This document shows positions 6,616 to 12,282 of a stretch of 13,030 nt of DNA, piece by piece. The stretch comes from CAUZEO01 sp963578625. Its GTDB lineage: Bacteria; Verrucomicrobiota; Kiritimatiellia; SLOV01. The stretch covers positions 1 to 13,030 of the forward strand of contig CAUZEO010000131.1 of NCBI GenBank assembly GCA_963578625.1, given 5' to 3'. Each line of letters begins with the position of its first letter. The first letter of the stretch is position 1. The translations under genes and the position numbers were made by a program. Under the pieces are notes generated by a model that saw only the letters and a list, made by a program, of their open reading frames with translations, ran no database searches and was not told the DNA's origin.

Positions 6616-8079
6616 CTACTCGACGTAAACCATATTCGCCGCGTAGATCGATTTCTTCCCCTCCGTGTCGACCGCCTGGGCGCGGAAGATGACCATATCC
6701 CCCGCGCTTGTCGGAAATCTCGCTTCATAGGCCGGCGTGTCGTCTTCGGCCGAATCCCAATCCGAACCGCCGTTCGTGCTTATCCCGAAGATCACTTTGG
6801 CAATGGTGCCTGAATCCGATACCCCCTGGGCGGTAAGATTGAACTCGCCGGCCGGGTACGTGCCGCGATCCGTGAATGGCTCTCCGTCATTGAGAAGCTC
6901 CACCCCGGGCCAGCCCTGAGCGCGGCGAATCTCGTTGGCCGCATCGCCGAAACCGTCCCATCGGCCGTCCGCCTTGCTGATTCCGTTCGTGTCGACCAGT
7001 GCAACGGCGTAGCCTAACGCGTAGTTATAAAGAAATACGGTGAACCCATCGGCACCAAAGGCATACGCGGTGATCATCTCCTCGTACACATCCTGGTAGG
7101 TGGTCCTGTCCTTCAACCACTCCCGCACTGCCTCGTTGCAGGGTCCGAAACCGTATGCCTCAACATGTTCGCACTTTGGCGCAATCCATCCGCCGAGGGA
7201 TCCGGGAAGCGCCACCAGAGTCATGTTTTCGCGACCAAGTTCTTTTGCTTCGGCAATCCCTTCGAGCACCCGGTGCGAATTCACACAGATCGTCGCCCCG
7301 ATGCTTGAGGTGTCAAGCCGCTGATGCACGTCGTACCATGGCGGCATACAATGATTGAGAAGGGCCTGCCGCTCCGGATTCAACTCGTGATAGATGTCCG
7401 CCCAGGCACGGATGAACTCCAATTCGTCTTCCCTCTTTCCCTCCGAGAGATGACATTCCATCTCGTCCCCCAGGACATGCCCCACGATGGCGTCACTCAC
7501 ATCCTCGCCGTTCCATACATGCCCATTCCACCGGTCCGTCATTTCTTCGATCCCCGGCACCAGGTCGGCCGGCTTCCACTCACCGGGACCGGGATACTCA
7601 TAGGAGAGTTGATCCCCCAGAACGCCCGCATATTCAAATCCCTTCATCCCCCAGTGCTTGATCGCAGCCCATTGGTTTGCCTCGGTTGTCAGACTGGTAA
7701 TGATCCGGTTGACCCCGTGGCGCGCCATATCCATAAACGCGTACTCCCAACCGAACGCGCACGAATGAATTCCAGGTCTTGATGTCGCTACTTCCAACTT
7801 CGTGGGCATCGAGTAATAGACACCTATTGTGAATTCGTCTCCCACCGGCACCGTCACCACAGGTGACTCCGTGGATGAGGCAAGAACAGTGGACAGTGAA
7901 CTGTGGGCAGTGAACAGGAGGCAGTGAACAGTGAACAGGAAGCGGAGAGTGGTGAATAGTGAGTAGTGAGAAATCATGACCTCACGCGATCCGGGACTGC
8001 CTGCGGGCCGGGTCTTTTTGTGCTCGCGCTTTCTTCGCTGCTCAGGACTGCCATGCACTGCTGACTGTTTACTGTTCAC
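6616..8079 (-). CDS. Secreted TIM-barrel-like (glycoside-hydrolase-like) protein with C-terminal Ig-like domain; full-length member of a local three-copy family
   Basis: A 487-residue protein if it starts at the GTG at 8079, where AGGAGG (8088-8093) lies at an ideal 8-base spacing. The ATG at 7977 would give 453 residues and a shorter, more usual signal peptide, but its GAGG is only 2 bases away. Residues 1-34 (from GTG) are basic; 35-69 are hydrophobic and encoded by a heptamer repeat, giving an odd export signal (FLFTVHCLLFTAHSSLSTVL). After VTVPVGDEFTIGVY (75-88) comes an alpha/beta barrel-like region of about 300 residues: FMDMARHGVNRIITSL, GHVLGDEMECH (D205, E206, E208 as acid candidates), ERQALLNHCMPPWYDV, MITAYAFGADGFTVFLYNYA. 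From about 395 is a beta-sandwich tail (GTYPAGEFNLTAQGVSDSG, FRAQAVDTEGKKSIYAANM). I do not recognise a named family; carbohydrate hydrolysis or binding outside the cytoplasm is the best inference. Confidence 0.75.
   Translation of the reverse strand: MNSKQSAVHGSPEQRRKREHKKTRPAGSPGSREVMISHYSLFTTLRFLFTVHCLLFTAHSSLSTVLASSTESPVVTVPVGDEFTIGVYYSMPTKLEVATSRPGIHSCAFGWEYAFMDMARHGVNRIITSLTTEANQWAAIKHWGMKGFEYAGVLGDQLSYEYPGPGEWKPADLVPGIEEMTDRWNGHVWNGEDVSDAIVGHVLGDEMECHLSEGKREDELEFIRAWADIYHELNPERQALLNHCMPPWYDVHQRLDTSSIGATICVNSHRVLEGIAEAKELGRENMTLVALPGSLGGWIAPKCEHVEAYGFGPCNEAVREWLKDRTTYQDVYEEMITAYAFGADGFTVFLYNYALGYAVALVDTNGISKADGRWDGFGDAANEIRRAQGWPGVELLNDGEPFTDRGTYPAGEFNLTAQGVSDSGTIAKVIFGISTNGGSDWDSAEDDTPAYEARFPTSAGDMVIFRAQAVDTEGKKSIYAANMVYVE
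7885..7970 (-). repeat. Degenerate heptamer repeat array encoding the signal-peptide region
   Basis: The plus strand reads as variations of a 7-base unit close to ACAGTGA: AACAGTGGACAGTGAACTGT, GGGCAGTGAACAGG, GGCAGTGAACAGTGAACAGG, ending in GAATAGTGAGTAGTGAG. On the coding (minus) strand this is CACTGTTCACTG-type sequence, translated as LFTVHC/LFTAHS units. Similar heptamers recur at 8054-8080 and 10421-10450. There is no unique spacer between fixed repeats, so this is not a CRISPR array. Confidence 0.8.
7994..8052. repeat. Eight-base direct repeat bounding a 43-base segment between the heptamer blocks
   Basis: GGACTGCC occurs at 7994-8001 and again at 8045-8052. The segment between holds a T-run and an alternating GC/T-rich stretch. 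The whole unit lies between oppositely oriented heptamer blocks (7885-7970 and 8054-8080), as expected for a small non-coding repeat insertion, though no transposase-type ends are proven. Confidence 0.35.
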
Positions 8080-8080
8080 C
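8054..8080 (+). repeat. Second heptamer block, opposite orientation to the 7885-7970 array
   Basis: The plus strand contains CACTGCTGACTGTTTACTGTTCACC, the complement-type version of the unit in the first block. On the minus strand its outer end reads GGTGAACAGTAAACAGTCAG, which resembles the plus-strand GGTGAATAGTGAGTAGTGAG ending at 7970, giving imperfect inverted ends of about 20 bases. The GTG start codon at 8079 of the leftward gene is part of this repeat. Confidence 0.65.
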
Positions 8081-8087
8081 GCTTCTC

Positions 8088-8093
8088 CCTCCT
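8088..8093 (-). promoter_or_regulatory. Strong ribosome binding site supporting the GTG start at 8079
   Basis: AGGAGG on the minus strand with 8 bases to GTG at 8079. This is the best-spaced site near this gene and is why I favour the long N-terminus, although it makes the signal peptide unusually long. Confidence 0.55.
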
Positions 8094-8094
8094 G

Positions 8095-8224
8095 CTCGAG
8101 TAGGATATGACGAGTATGAACCTCGAGAAAGATTATACCTTACCTGCTTCAGCCGAGTAAATCTTAAATATCTTACTCGGGTGTCTTACCCGAGCCATCT
8201 TAACCAGGAATCGGACTACTCGAG
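8095..8224. repeat. Cluster of inverted repeats between the full-length gene and its decayed paralogue
   Basis: CTCGAGTAG (8095-8103) is the exact complement of CTACTCGAG (8216-8224), which contains the stop of the decayed paralogue. Inside lie CTCGGGT (8176-8182) and ACCCGAG (8188-8194), a 7-base stem with a 5-base loop, and an alternative pairing of CGAGTAA with TTACTCG just upstream. On the minus strand the 7-base hairpin follows the paralogue's stop by about 20 bases and precedes AT-rich DNA, so it may be a remnant terminator. No gene is present in 8094-8215. Confidence 0.45.
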
Positions 8225-8622
8225 GTAAACCATATTCGCCGCATAGATCGATTTCTTCCCGTCTGCATCGATCGCTTGGGCACGAAAGATGACCATCTCT
8301 CCCGCACTCGTTGAGAACCTCGCTACATAGGGCGCTTTGTCGTCTTCGATTCAGTCCCAATCCGATCCGCCATTGACGGATTTCCCGAAAATGACTTTGT
8401 CGCTCGTAAACGAATCGGAGACCGCCCGGACGGTGAGTGTGAACCCTCCGGCCGCGTATGTGCCGCGATCTCGGGCTTCGTGGGTACTGCATCATAGACG
8501 CCGATTGTAAACGAATCCCCAACTGGGACCGTCACCGAAGGTGATTCGGCGGAAAAGGCGGTGACGCCAGAACACAGGTCGAGCGTGATAAAGCCAAGCC
8601 TTCGAGCGGCTCCAGACATCAC
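8216..8622 (-). pseudogene. Decayed paralogue of the 6616-8079 gene (large internal deletion, frameshift, premature stop)
   Basis: The start region encodes a conventional signal-like leader (MMSGAARRLGFITLDLCSGV) and then SPSVTVPVGDSFTIGVYDAVPTK, matching residues about 72-94 of the full-length neighbour. At about 8467-8470 the reading jumps to the far C-terminal domain in another frame: DRGTYAAGGFTLTVRAVSDS, KVIFGKSVNGGSDWD, then TGA where the intact copy has serine, then IEDDKAPYVARF and MVIFRAQAIDADGKKSIYAA, ending at TAG 8216-8218. Compared with the intact copy about 0.9 kb (the entire barrel) is missing, joined at a short GATC-containing overlap. The last 45 bases match the intact copy at 43 positions (8216-8260 versus 6616-6660), pointing to a fairly recent duplication or gene conversion. 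Confidence 0.85.
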
Positions 8623-8720
8623 TGATTCCTCACTTTTTATAAGATCTAAGATCCTGTCTTCTTGACAACAGTTTTCTTTCTCTCACCATGTAATTCACCT
8701 GAAATCGTTCGTGGGAAACG
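8623..8720. other. Divergent intergenic region between the decayed paralogue and the first PhyH gene
   Basis: This 98-base AT-richer gap must hold the start signals for the rightward genes. A perfect TTGACA lies at 8662-8667, but the best partner, TGTAAT at 8689-8694, is 21 bases away, too far for a standard sigma-70 promoter. TATAAAA-like sequence occurs on the minus strand near 8635-8641 and could have served the decayed gene. The PhyH start at 8721 has only a weak GGGAA ribosome site. I do not assign a promoter. Confidence 0.3.
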
Positions 8721-9509
8721 ATGACGATGAAGCAACTCAACGAGACCGTTGCGGGCACAGCGACCGACATCCGGGCAAAAGCGGCAGAAATCCGTCAGCA
8801 AGGGTTTTGCATTCTGCCCAACCACTTCTCTCAAAAAGCCATCGAAGCCTGTGCCCGCGCCTTCCGCCCCATCCTGCTCGACTACGCCCAGACTCATTCA
8901 GAAACGCCCAACCGGGGTCCCAATCGGTACTATATTCCGCTGCCCTTTCAACCCCCCATCTTCAACCCCCAATTCTTTTTCGATCCAACCATCCTGGCCA
9001 TTCATGAAGCCGTCCTGGGCGAAAATACCCGTATCGACCAGTTCGCCAGTGACACTTCGTTCAACGGATCGGTTTACCAGGACGTCCACGCCGATGTCCC
9101 GGCGCTATTTCACGAAGCACCCGAAATGATACACCCACCACAAATCCTGGCCATGAACTTTCCATTGATCCGTATCACTCCGAACCACGGCCCCTTTGAA
9201 GTCGCCCGGGGTCCCACCTCCTGCTTGAATCAGAGGCCTTAAAAAAAAATCGAAGCCGGAGACATTTCCCTCGACCCCCTGTTGCTCAACATCGGAGACG
9301 CTCTGATTCGAGATACCCGCTGCCTGCACCGGGGCACACCAAACCGAACCGACGCGCCACGCCCGGTAGCCGTCATCAGTTGCACACGCACCTGGTTCTA
9401 CCGGGAAAGAGAGCGTAACCCTATTCCGGAATCGATCTGGATTCGTTTTTCAGACAGCCAACAAAAGCTGATGCAACGATTCCCCATTGACAAAACAGGA
9501 CCCACGTGA
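8721..9509 (+). pseudogene. PhyH-family Fe(II)/2-oxoglutarate dioxygenase, interrupted by two compensating one-base indels
   Basis: The ATG at 8721 opens a 262-codon frame that is broken at TAA 9240-9242 and resumes in the same frame to TGA 9507-9509. It is a phytanoyl-CoA-dioxygenase-type oxygenase: QQGFCILPNHFS near residue 30, iron-binding H-x-D in DVHADV (H123, D125) and the distal histidine in CLHRGTPNRTD (H203), followed by the 2-oxoglutarate-side RPVAVIS. Between 9212 and about 9247 the expected family sequence (SHLLLESEALKK after VARG) is read only in another frame. One missing G in the run at 9208-9211 and one extra A in the nine-A run 9241-9249 would restore a continuous protein. 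Either the sequence has two homopolymer errors or the gene is newly inactivated. Substrate unknown. The next PhyH gene overlaps its stop, so both were one transcription unit. Confidence 0.8.
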
Positions 9510-10333
9510 CGATAGTATCTCTGGACCGGATTAACTCATGGAATGAAAGCGTGCTGAGCGTGAAGAATCAGAGTACAGAAGAAACCGCATCCGCCTTCAA
9601 CCGCGATGGCTTTGTCATCGTCCGTAATGTGTTCAGCGAGACGGAACTAGTTAAAATCGATGACCACCTGTCGCGGTTTGTAATCGAGGTCACCCCGACG
9701 CTGCCGCCGGGCGAGGTCTATTTCGAAGACGATGCGCCCGGCATACTGAAGAGCGCATTCCGGCTGAATGAGCATGATCCGTTTTTTGATGAACTTCGGG
9801 AATCGCACCGTATCAGAGAGATCGTTTCGGCGATTTTCGACGATCCGGACATTGTATCCGATGGCATCACTTTTTTCGGCAAGGCGGCGGGAAGCGGATC
9901 GCAAACAGTGGCGCACCAGGACAACGGATTTCAGGTCATGGTCCCGCCGGAAGGTCTCACCGCAACCATTGCCCTCGATACGTCGACAACCGAGAACGGC
10001 GTTTTGTGCTGTCTGCGCGGCTCGCACAAGCTTGGCCTGCTGCCGCACGCCCAATCGGGCATTCCCGGCTTCAGCAGAAAGATTGCCGAGCCTCTCGACC
10101 GCGATGCCTTCCCGGAAGTGGCCCTCTGCATGCAGCCCGGCGACGTGGCCTTTCATCACATAGACAGTGTCCACTACAGTGGCGAAAACCGATCCGCACG
10201 CAGTCGCCGTCAACTCGGGATTCTCTGTTTTTCCTCACGCGCAAAGCGAGACGAGAAGGCGTTCGCCGCGTACAAGCAGGGACTCAACGAACTGCATGAA
10301 TCGAAGCTGAAGAATTCGGGAAACAAGAATTGA
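9506..10333 (+). CDS. PhyH-family Fe(II)/2-oxoglutarate-dependent dioxygenase
   Basis: A 275-residue cytosolic protein. The GTG start at 9506 overlaps the preceding gene's TGA (GTGA), with AGGA 5 bases upstream, so translation is probably coupled. It shows the family pattern: FNRDGFVIVRNVFSETEL (30-47), the facial-triad H-x-D in VAHQDNGF (H137, D139), GVLCCLRGSHKLG, GDVAFHHIDSVHYSGENRS with the distal histidine H223, and arginines (RSRRQLGIL) positioned for 2-oxoglutarate. Such enzymes hydroxylate or otherwise oxidise organic acids, amino-acid derivatives or lipids, using O2 and 2-oxoglutarate and releasing succinate and CO2. All iron ligands are present, so it is probably active, unlike its interrupted neighbour. 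The two PhyH proteins share little beyond the motifs, so they are not recent duplicates. The substrate cannot be read from sequence. Confidence 0.88.
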   Translation: MTIVSLDRINSWNESVLSVKNQSTEETASAFNRDGFVIVRNVFSETELVKIDDHLSRFVIEVTPTLPPGEVYFEDDAPGILKSAFRLNEHDPFFDELRESHRIREIVSAIFDDPDIVSDGITFFGKAAGSGSQTVAHQDNGFQVMVPPEGLTATIALDTSTTENGVLCCLRGSHKLGLLPHAQSGIPGFSRKIAEPLDRDAFPEVALCMQPGDVAFHHIDSVHYSGENRSARSRRQLGILCFSSRAKRDEKAFAAYKQGLNELHESKLKNSGNKN

Positions 10334-10351
10334 TTTCGAATGCTCAATTTC

Positions 10352-10389
10352 GAATATCGAAGGAAAGAAATACTCCACCTTCGATATTC
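10352..10389. repeat. Perfect 12-base inverted repeat after the second PhyH gene
   Basis: GAATATCGAAGG (10352-10363) and CCTTCGATATTC (10378-10389) pair perfectly around a 14-base loop, starting 19 bases after the PhyH stop. The stem is AT-rich and no T-run follows, so it is a weak terminator at best. The nearby direct repeat ATTTCGAAT (10333-10341 and 10347-10355) suggests a piece of a dispersed short repeat instead. Confidence 0.55.
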
Positions 10390-10420
10390 CATTACTCTTA
10401 CTGGCCGCCTGCATCCTCTT

Positions 10421-10450
10421 CACAGTCCACTGTTCAGTATTCACTGTTCC
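10421..10450 (+). repeat. Heptamer repeat fragment in the second decayed paralogue
   Basis: CACAGTCCACTGTTCAGTAT then TCACTGTTCC is the same degenerate heptamer family as at 7885-7970, in the equivalent coding sense (FTVHCSVFTV). It sits at the equivalent signal-peptide position of the paralogue. Confidence 0.65.
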
Positions 10451-10865
10451 AGCCTCTTCCGCCGGGTTGGCTCCGGTCATTGAGTGCGTGGGCCGACGTT
10501 TATCGCCGCATCAACCCCATGCGGCGTGCATACGCCAACCACTCTGATCCTCCATGGTAGGACCTGCGCCAGAAGGGATTTTCCTGCAGCGCCGGGGCGA
10601 CGATCTGCGTAAACGGCGATGGAATTGTCGAGCGTGTGGCCGAAGCCTGGCCGGGGGTTCAACTTCTCATGGACGGTAAACCGATCAACGATCGCAGCGC
10701 GTATCCGTCCGGAGAGTTCAACCTCACCGCCCACGCGGTTTCGGATTCCGGTCCCATTTCCGAAATCAATTTCGGCAAAAGCATCAATGGCGGCAACGAC
10801 TGGGAGTCTACCGTGGTTGACACTGATGGAAAAAGTTCGATCTACGCGACGAACATGATTTCCGC

Positions 10866-10869
10866 GGAG
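10866..10869 (+). promoter_or_regulatory. Ribosome binding site of the dehydrogenase inside the decayed paralogue's last codons
   Basis: GGAG lies 6 bases before ATG 10876 and is formed by the GCG GAG codons just ahead of the paralogue's TAG. Only 3 bases separate that TAG from the dehydrogenase start. Confidence 0.55.
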
Positions 10870-10875
10870 TAGATC

Positions 10876-11844
10876 ATGCCTGACACGAAAAAAATAGTCC
10901 TTGTGACCGTGGAACGGGCGAGACCAGCGGTCAAAGAACTGGAACCGCTGCTGACTGAATCCGGTTACACGGTTCAGTACTCCGCAACGCCCAGCGCCTA
11001 CACGCCGGATGAGCTGGCGGGCGCGTGGGGATTGATCGTGGGCGCCGAACCGTATCCCGTCGAGGCGCTGCAGCTCTGCGGAAAAGCAAAAGTGATAAGC
11101 CGTAACGGCATCGGCCTTGACAACATCGACGTCGATACGGCCACGGGGATGGGATGCGCGGTCTGCAATGCGCCAGCGATGAATCACCATTCGGTTGCAG
11201 ATTTTACCCTGGGACTCATTCTCAATCTCGCGCGGGGCATCCATACTTTCAGCCGCGAAATGTCTCGCGGAAGGTGGGACGCAAAGATTTTCCGGGGCGT
11301 GAGCGGCGCGATCCTCGGCATCGTCGGCCTAGGCAGAATTGGAAAGGAAGTGGCGCTCCGGGCGCAGGCGTTTCACATGAAAGTCATCGCGTGCGACCCC
11401 GCACCGGATCAAGCTTTCGGAGAGAAGCACGGGATCCGGTTCGTTGATTTCGATGAACTCCTGGCCGCATCGGACATCATTTCGATGCATACGCCGTTGA
11501 ATTCGCAATCAGAAAGCATGATCGATGCGTCGGCGATTTCAAAAATGAAGGACGGCGTTTTCCTGATTAACACTTGCAGGGGCCGGGTCATTGACGAGGA
11601 AGCTCTCGCGGCCGCGCTTGATTCGGGAAAGGTGGCCGGAGCCGGCCTGGATGTCTTTGCACAGGAACCGCCGGGGAACTCGCCGTTGTTAAGATACGAC
11701 AACCTGATCGCCTCGCCGCATATCGCCGGAAATGATGCGCCGGCAATCCAGGCGCTCGCACAATGTGCCGTGGACAATCTCCTTGCCATCGGTCGCGGTG
11801 AGTGGCCGGAGAACTGTGTAAATCGGGAGGCACTGCAGAGATGA
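10876..11844 (+). CDS. D-2-hydroxyacid dehydrogenase, phosphoglycerate-dehydrogenase-like, NAD(P)-dependent
   Basis: A 322-residue cytosolic enzyme starting at an ATG 6 bases after GGAG. It has the two-domain layout of the D-isomer-specific 2-hydroxyacid dehydrogenase family. The N-terminal catalytic half includes VISRNGIGLDNIDVDTA, and PAMNHHSVADFTLGLIL leads into the Rossmann domain with GLGRIG at 151-156. The catalytic residues are present: R235 in NTCRGRVID, E264 in FAQEPP, and H282 in SPHIAGND. The long C-terminal ACT/regulatory domain of serine-pathway SerA enzymes is absent, so this is more likely a catabolic 2-hydroxyacid/2-oxoacid oxidoreductase than the biosynthetic enzyme. It overlaps the VOC gene by ATGA and is followed 2 genes later by an RraA-type aldolase, which uses 2-oxo acids. 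The exact substrate is unknown. Confidence 0.88.
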   Translation: MPDTKKIVLVTVERARPAVKELEPLLTESGYTVQYSATPSAYTPDELAGAWGLIVGAEPYPVEALQLCGKAKVISRNGIGLDNIDVDTATGMGCAVCNAPAMNHHSVADFTLGLILNLARGIHTFSREMSRGRWDAKIFRGVSGAILGIVGLGRIGKEVALRAQAFHMKVIACDPAPDQAFGEKHGIRFVDFDELLAASDIISMHTPLNSQSESMIDASAISKMKDGVFLINTCRGRVIDEEALAAALDSGKVAGAGLDVFAQEPPGNSPLLRYDNLIASPHIAGNDAPAIQALAQCAVDNLLAIGRGEWPENCVNREALQR

Positions 11845-12281
11845 AACTCACCCCTCATCGAATACTCGTCGTCGTTTCAAATATGGAACGATCCCTCCGG
11901 TTCTACCGGGATCAACTCGGGTTGAAGGTTGCCCGGGATGCGGTGCGGGAGGGTCCATCCTATGATGCAATCACCGGGATCAAAAACGTACGGGTCCGCG
12001 TGGTCTTTGTGGCGCCGGCGGGCGGCGGGCACATGATCGAACTCGTGGAGTACCTCCGCCCCAGGAGCCGGAAGCGGTCGTGGAAAATGTCCGACGTGGG
12101 AGCCACCCGCATCTGTTTTGAAGTCGCCAGCGTGGCGCGCAGCCTCAACACGTTGAAGAAACGAGGGGCTAAGAAGATTCGCGGCCCCATCCTGCTGGAG
12201 AGGGACGGGCTCAAGATTGCGAAGCTTCTTCACATGAACGATCCGGACGGCGTTGAAGTCGAAATGATACAGGTGCTGTGA
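11841..12281 (+). CDS. VOC-superfamily (glyoxalase/epimerase/dioxygenase fold) protein
   Basis: A 146-residue single-module vicinal-oxygen-chelate protein. I chose the ATG at 11841: it overlaps the dehydrogenase stop (ATGA) and has GGGAGG (11825-11830) 10 bases upstream inside the dehydrogenase gene. Two beta-alpha-beta-beta-beta units are visible: HRILVVVSNMERSLRFYRDQ at the start, then GGGHMIELVEYLRP, TRICFEVASVARSLNTLKKR, and NDPDGVEVEMIQ at the end. Expected metal ligands are H6, E67 and E141; the usual third position, normally histidine in the xxHIxF pattern, is R90 (TRICFEV). Family members include glyoxalase I, methylmalonyl-CoA epimerase and ring-cleaving dioxygenases. With one ligand replaced, metal binding may be altered or lost. 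Its place between a hydroxyacid dehydrogenase and an aldolase suggests isomerisation or handling of a small acid intermediate. Confidence 0.82.
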   Translation: MKLTPHRILVVVSNMERSLRFYRDQLGLKVARDAVREGPSYDAITGIKNVRVRVVFVAPAGGGHMIELVEYLRPRSRKRSWKMSDVGATRICFEVASVARSLNTLKKRGAKKIRGPILLERDGLKIAKLLHMNDPDGVEVEMIQVL

Positions 12282-12282
12282 C

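Larger units (their letters stand above)
10383..10872 (+). pseudogene. Second decayed paralogue of the 6616-8079 gene (three deletions and a nonsense codon)
   Basis: Pieces of the full-length protein appear in order. A leader in one frame (IPLLLLAACILFTVHCSVFT, then VPASSA) matches the repeat-coded signal peptide. After a deletion and frame change comes AWADVYRRINP (intact copy AWADIYHELNP), then NHSDPPW and a TAG at 10558-10560. The intact gene has TAC (tyrosine) there in the same CCATGG context. The same frame continues with SAGATICVNGDGIVERVAEA, jumps to WPGVQLLMDGKPINDR (about 0.34 kb missing), GEFNLTAHAVSDSG, NGGNDWES, then jumps about 25 codons to VVDTDGKSSIYATNMISAE and TAG 10870-10872. 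No continuous product is possible. The last codons hold the ribosome binding site of the dehydrogenase gene, which may explain why the tail survives. Confidence 0.85.

Noticed and set aside
7885..7970. Possible CRISPR array because of regularly repeated short units.
   Set aside because: Units are 7 bases, degenerate and contiguous, with no 25-40 base repeats, no unique spacers and no cas genes nearby.
8662..8694. Perfect TTGACA with TGTAAT downstream as a promoter for the PhyH genes.
   Set aside because: The spacing is 21 bases, too long for a normal sigma-70 promoter, and no better -10 lies at 16-18 bases.
9241..9249. Programmed ribosomal frameshifting at the nine-A run in the first PhyH gene.
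   Set aside because: A shift here alone cannot give a full enzyme: the ribosome would already have to be in the other frame from about 9212, where no slippery site or stimulatory structure is evident.
10477..11244. Open frame of 255 codons on the minus strand across the broken paralogue and the dehydrogenase start.
   Set aside because: It overlaps a well-supported dehydrogenase with catalytic residues in place; the antisense translation is His/Arg-rich and featureless.
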